Part shown: positions 61,001 through 64,000 of the stretch, piece after piece
Position numbering within the stretch: position 1 is the stretch's first letter
Layout of the letters: each line of letters opens with the position of its first letter
From: Cryptomeria japonica
Taxonomy: Eukaryota; Streptophyta; Pinopsida; Cupressales; Cupressaceae
Length of the DNA: 64,000 nt
Direction of reading: 5' to 3'
NCBI RefSeq assembly: GCF_030272615.1
Contig: NC_081414.1
Location: 818,160,396 to 818,224,395 of the forward strand
Program-made: the position numbers and the translations under genes
The notes under the pieces: generated by a model
Told to the model about the DNA's origin: nothing
The model's input: the letters and a program-made list of their open reading frames with translations, nothing else
Databases searched by the model: none

Positions 61001-64000
61001 CTCCATCTTCTAAATAAAATCCTCAAAAATTTTCAATCCCCAAAAATATCTTTATTATTTTTTTATTTTATTGAAAATATAGTTTAAAAGGAAATTTTTT
61101 ACCTAAAAATCCATTTTAGGTTGAAATTATTTTTGAAAAAATAAATCATTTCCACAAAGTTAATATTCAAAAATGCTTTTTCCTCTCCAAAATTTGATTT
61201 TTTTAATTTTATATAAAACTTGAAATTTACATATTCAAAGTCAATGATAAGATGTTTTGGAGATATTTTAATTTTCTTAAAAAGTTTATTTTTATAAACT
61301 CAAAATGCATAATACAATTACATTTCACAATTTTAATTGATCAACTCACTAGTTAATTGAATTTAACGATTTTATTATCAACTAATCATTTAAATGGGTT
61401 CGTAATAATAAATTTGATCTAATTACGAATGAGCAATAAACACATTTAACCAATTAAAATCCTTAAGATTAATTAAATTATTTCACCCATTACATATTAC
61501 AAACTTAAGTAACCTAATTAGGCACATGACCCGCAAACCAAATAAAAAGAGAACTTACAGACGACTAACACCACTCACATTGAGCATGACTAGGGGTAAC
61601 ACGAAGAGTTTAAGAACTTATCTTCTCCCACATCCATTGAATCAATAAGGTACGCTCAAACCTGTGAAACCAGGTGGATTCGATATCTCATACCCACACG
61701 ATACTCAAACCTACAATTTCCTGCATCACTGATACACACATGCATATATTCATAAAAACATGGTAAACACACCGATGAAGGAGAATCATGACTTCTCATG
61801 TCTCACCATAATGAGTGACGAGAACCCATCTCCCCGCACCCCATACATGCACATACATGATACATTCCCATGGCGCACAACATGCATAAGGGAAATGAGT
61901 CAATCCATAATTATTAATGCATAATTAAAATCATCATATAATCATTGTCAATAAATTAATGCATAATCATCATTAACTAGAACACACACATTAAATCATA
62001 CATCATCATGATAGCATACTAGCTGCACATAAACATCATGACCAAGGGGGGGTCTACAAAGGTACTGAAAATTCAAACTTAGTCAAAGTACACACATGAA
62101 CAGTACGATCCAAGAAGGGGTACTACATCCTCCCCCCCTAAGATTTGACTTACTCCTGGAAGTCACAAGTCTAGGGTAGGAACATAGGGACACCACAAGT
62201 CAAAGTACTCACATAATATAAGCCAAAATCTTGACTATATTGCAAGAAGTTGCAATCTATAAAATCAGCCTATTAACGTACCGAGATCAACATTCAAATC
62301 AATTATCTTAAAAAAATTATTTCAATCCTTTTCTAACTCAAATAGGTTTTCAACAAATTTCCTTGCATAATTACTAAAAAAAAATGTGGTACACAAGCAT
62401 GACAACAGTCACATCATCTATCACCATCTAGGTTATGCATGCCAATTATTTATTAAACTACTCGGAACCATAATTTCATTAAGTATTTGCATAGCCATAA
62501 AATATCTATTAAAATTATTATCCAAAGCATATAACACAGAGTACAAACATCATAACTTACTCTACCCAAACATGAAAAACACTCCTATCACATCAACACT
62601 CATCATAATGATGAAAATTTCACATCTGATATATCATCTTACACATATATTTTCCTTCCTACATTACTAGGGCAGCATATCATACTCAAGGTTAAGTACA
62701 CAAATTCCATCATTAAAAGGGTAGCATACTACCTTAAGGGTCCATAATGTATAGACATAGAAAGCATAAAGGTTCATGGTATAAAACTAAAACAATGGTA
62801 ACACCACAACATCAAAAATTAAGGCATAATACAATCTCATTCTAAGCGAGCAAGTGAATATAATTTACATACAATGACACTTAATGTCAACTTAATTCAA
62901 ATAGAATCCATGTAGGCATTCCAACACACTCGTCAAAGCAATGAGTTTGCAAATCCTTCGCAATTATCCAAGGTGTAATGCACAATTCACTAAATCCAGT
63001 TTACACTTCTATCTAATAAATCTTTGATACAAATGATTATAAATGAGTTTCATCATAGAAAGATACTTTTAATTTTATTAATTTAATATAACACTATTTA
63101 TTACCTCGTTATGCCTAAACCCACTCTTTGTGGTGTTCTCCCTTAACACACTCTCAGAGGTTCTAACGAACATGATAGAAATATCACTTAACACATAACT
63201 AGGGCTAGCTAATTCAAACACTCAGAATGACCACCTAACACCCCAAGCGATAGTAATTCCAAATTAAAATTACTAAATCCACAATTAAATAAAGAAATAT
63301 GCCAACAATCTCGAAATTCAACAAAATTGAAAACATGACAAGAGTCATAATTTAAATAAAAAGAAACGAGAATTTAGTGGTCATTCCATAATAAGAAATC
63401 TAAAAAATAAAATGTTATCCCCATAGTCACATAACACTAGTCAAAAGACAGTTAAAATATTATCGTAATAAAAACTCAAAACAAGGTGACCATCTTTAGT
63501 CACACCTTTGGGAGTAACCACCACACAAAACCCAAGGTCCCATGTCCTGAGTGCGATAGAGAGTGAAAATTTAGACATTTAAGGCTATTACACTAACTAT
63601 ATTTCTTTATTAATGCAATCTTGTATACACATGAAAGTTCATCTAACTATCCTTTATGTAGGCTTACATATGTTAGGAGATAATAATATGTCAATGCACA
63701 GAAACAGAGAATACACTCATTATGTAAATTTTATTCTACATGATATCATATTACCAACTAATCACATTCCTAACATTACCCTTTTCAAGCAACTCTTAAT
63801 CATAAATTCCAAATTGTTTAATGTTTTCCAAACTTACGATAAAATTAATAACACTTGGATGTGCTATATTTGTCAGCATTTATCCAATCTACTGGGATTT
63901 TCACTAAATAACACATTCTTTACAATTCAGATTAAATAAGGAAGTAGCATCATTTCTATATCTTTCACTAATTCCACTCAGCATTCATATTCACATTACT
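58047..64000 (-). repeat. 5' LTR of the LARD-like element (partial)
   Basis: Starts TGTAATGCCCTGCC on the plus strand and aligns with 49077-55187. It contains the second GC island (60110-60290), a shorter TA run and no LINE tail. The longest frame is 108 codons (63613-63939), also seen in part at 54880-55125; I take it as chance. Confidence 0.8.

Larger units (their letters stand above)
49077..64000 (-). mobile_element. Non-autonomous long-LTR element (LARD-like), cut by the window end
   Basis: Two copies of a sequence of at least 5.95 kb start at 49077 and 58047 with TGTAAT(C/G)CCC and run in parallel for as long as both can be read. On the minus strand the copy at 58047 ends GGGCATTACA and is followed at once by a tRNA-iMet-type primer site, so it is the 5' LTR and 49077 is the 3' LTR. 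The internal part (somewhere in 55188-58046) has no gag, protease, RT or integrase, only a LINE-like insertion. That combination defines a large non-autonomous LTR element. The outer end of the 5' LTR lies beyond the window. Confidence 0.78.

Noticed and set aside
1-64000. Host protein-coding genes, tRNA or rRNA
   Set aside because: None seen on either strand; every long frame belongs to a mobile element or an unassigned repeat-associated ORF.

Overview
The window looks like intergenic DNA from a large, repeat-packed land-plant genome. Plant-type Ty1/copia and Ty3/gypsy retrotransposons are nested in each other, tRNA-iMet and tRNA-Arg primer sites are recognisable, introns are plant-like, and LTRs of more than 5 kb are present. 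A gymnosperm would fit, but I cannot prove it. I see no intact host gene, tRNA or rRNA.

Layout. (1) 371-1935 and 18283-18545 are one array of a ~358-bp satellite. It is split by a complete minus-strand Ty3/gypsy element of the Tat type (1936-18277) with an exact 5-bp target duplication, AGACT. Its LTRs are about 5.5 kb. Each LTR carries the last ~158 codons of integrase plus a ~1,140-codon accessory reading frame of unknown function. The internal part runs gag, protease, an additional plant-type RNase H, RT with a decayed gypsy RNase H, then integrase. (2) 18546-21840 holds a minisatellite, a multi-exon minus-strand gene remnant of unknown family (19026-20949) and a very AT-rich block. (3) A Ty1/copia element (21846-28527, TSD ATACG) sits inside that AT block. 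Its gag-pol is one unbroken frame closed only by point stops, nearly all TAG. (4) 29420-33046 is a second, diverged minus-strand reading frame of about 1,150-1,200 codons, homologous to the accessory ORF in the Tat LTRs. Upstream lies a GC-richer region with TTCGC-type motifs and a 478-bp-period duplication. (5) 34795-35869 and 43023-43880 are pieces of an old long LTR split by a second copia element (35875-43017, TSD CCCAC). The 5' LTR of that copia was itself hit by a 1,474-bp solo LTR (36074-37547, TSD TATAT). (6) 44235-48010 contains two abutting LTR remnants that share GGTTCAA-type palindromic arrays with the Tat LTRs. (7) 49077 to the window end is a minus-strand non-autonomous element with LTRs of at least 6 kb, a tRNA-iMet-type primer site and no element coding domain. 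It carries two LINE-like 3' tails.

How it works together. The elements are autonomous polyproteins (gag, protease, integrase, RT/RNase H) plus non-autonomous derivatives. All visible polyproteins are inactive. In-frame stops fall mainly at Gln (CAG to TAG) and CGA codons, and LTR pairs show CAG on one side and TAG on the other, as expected from deamination of methylated cytosine at CHG and CG sites. The most interesting signal is the conserved ~1,140-codon accessory ORF, with a predicted intron, housed inside LTRs whose edge lies inside the integrase gene.
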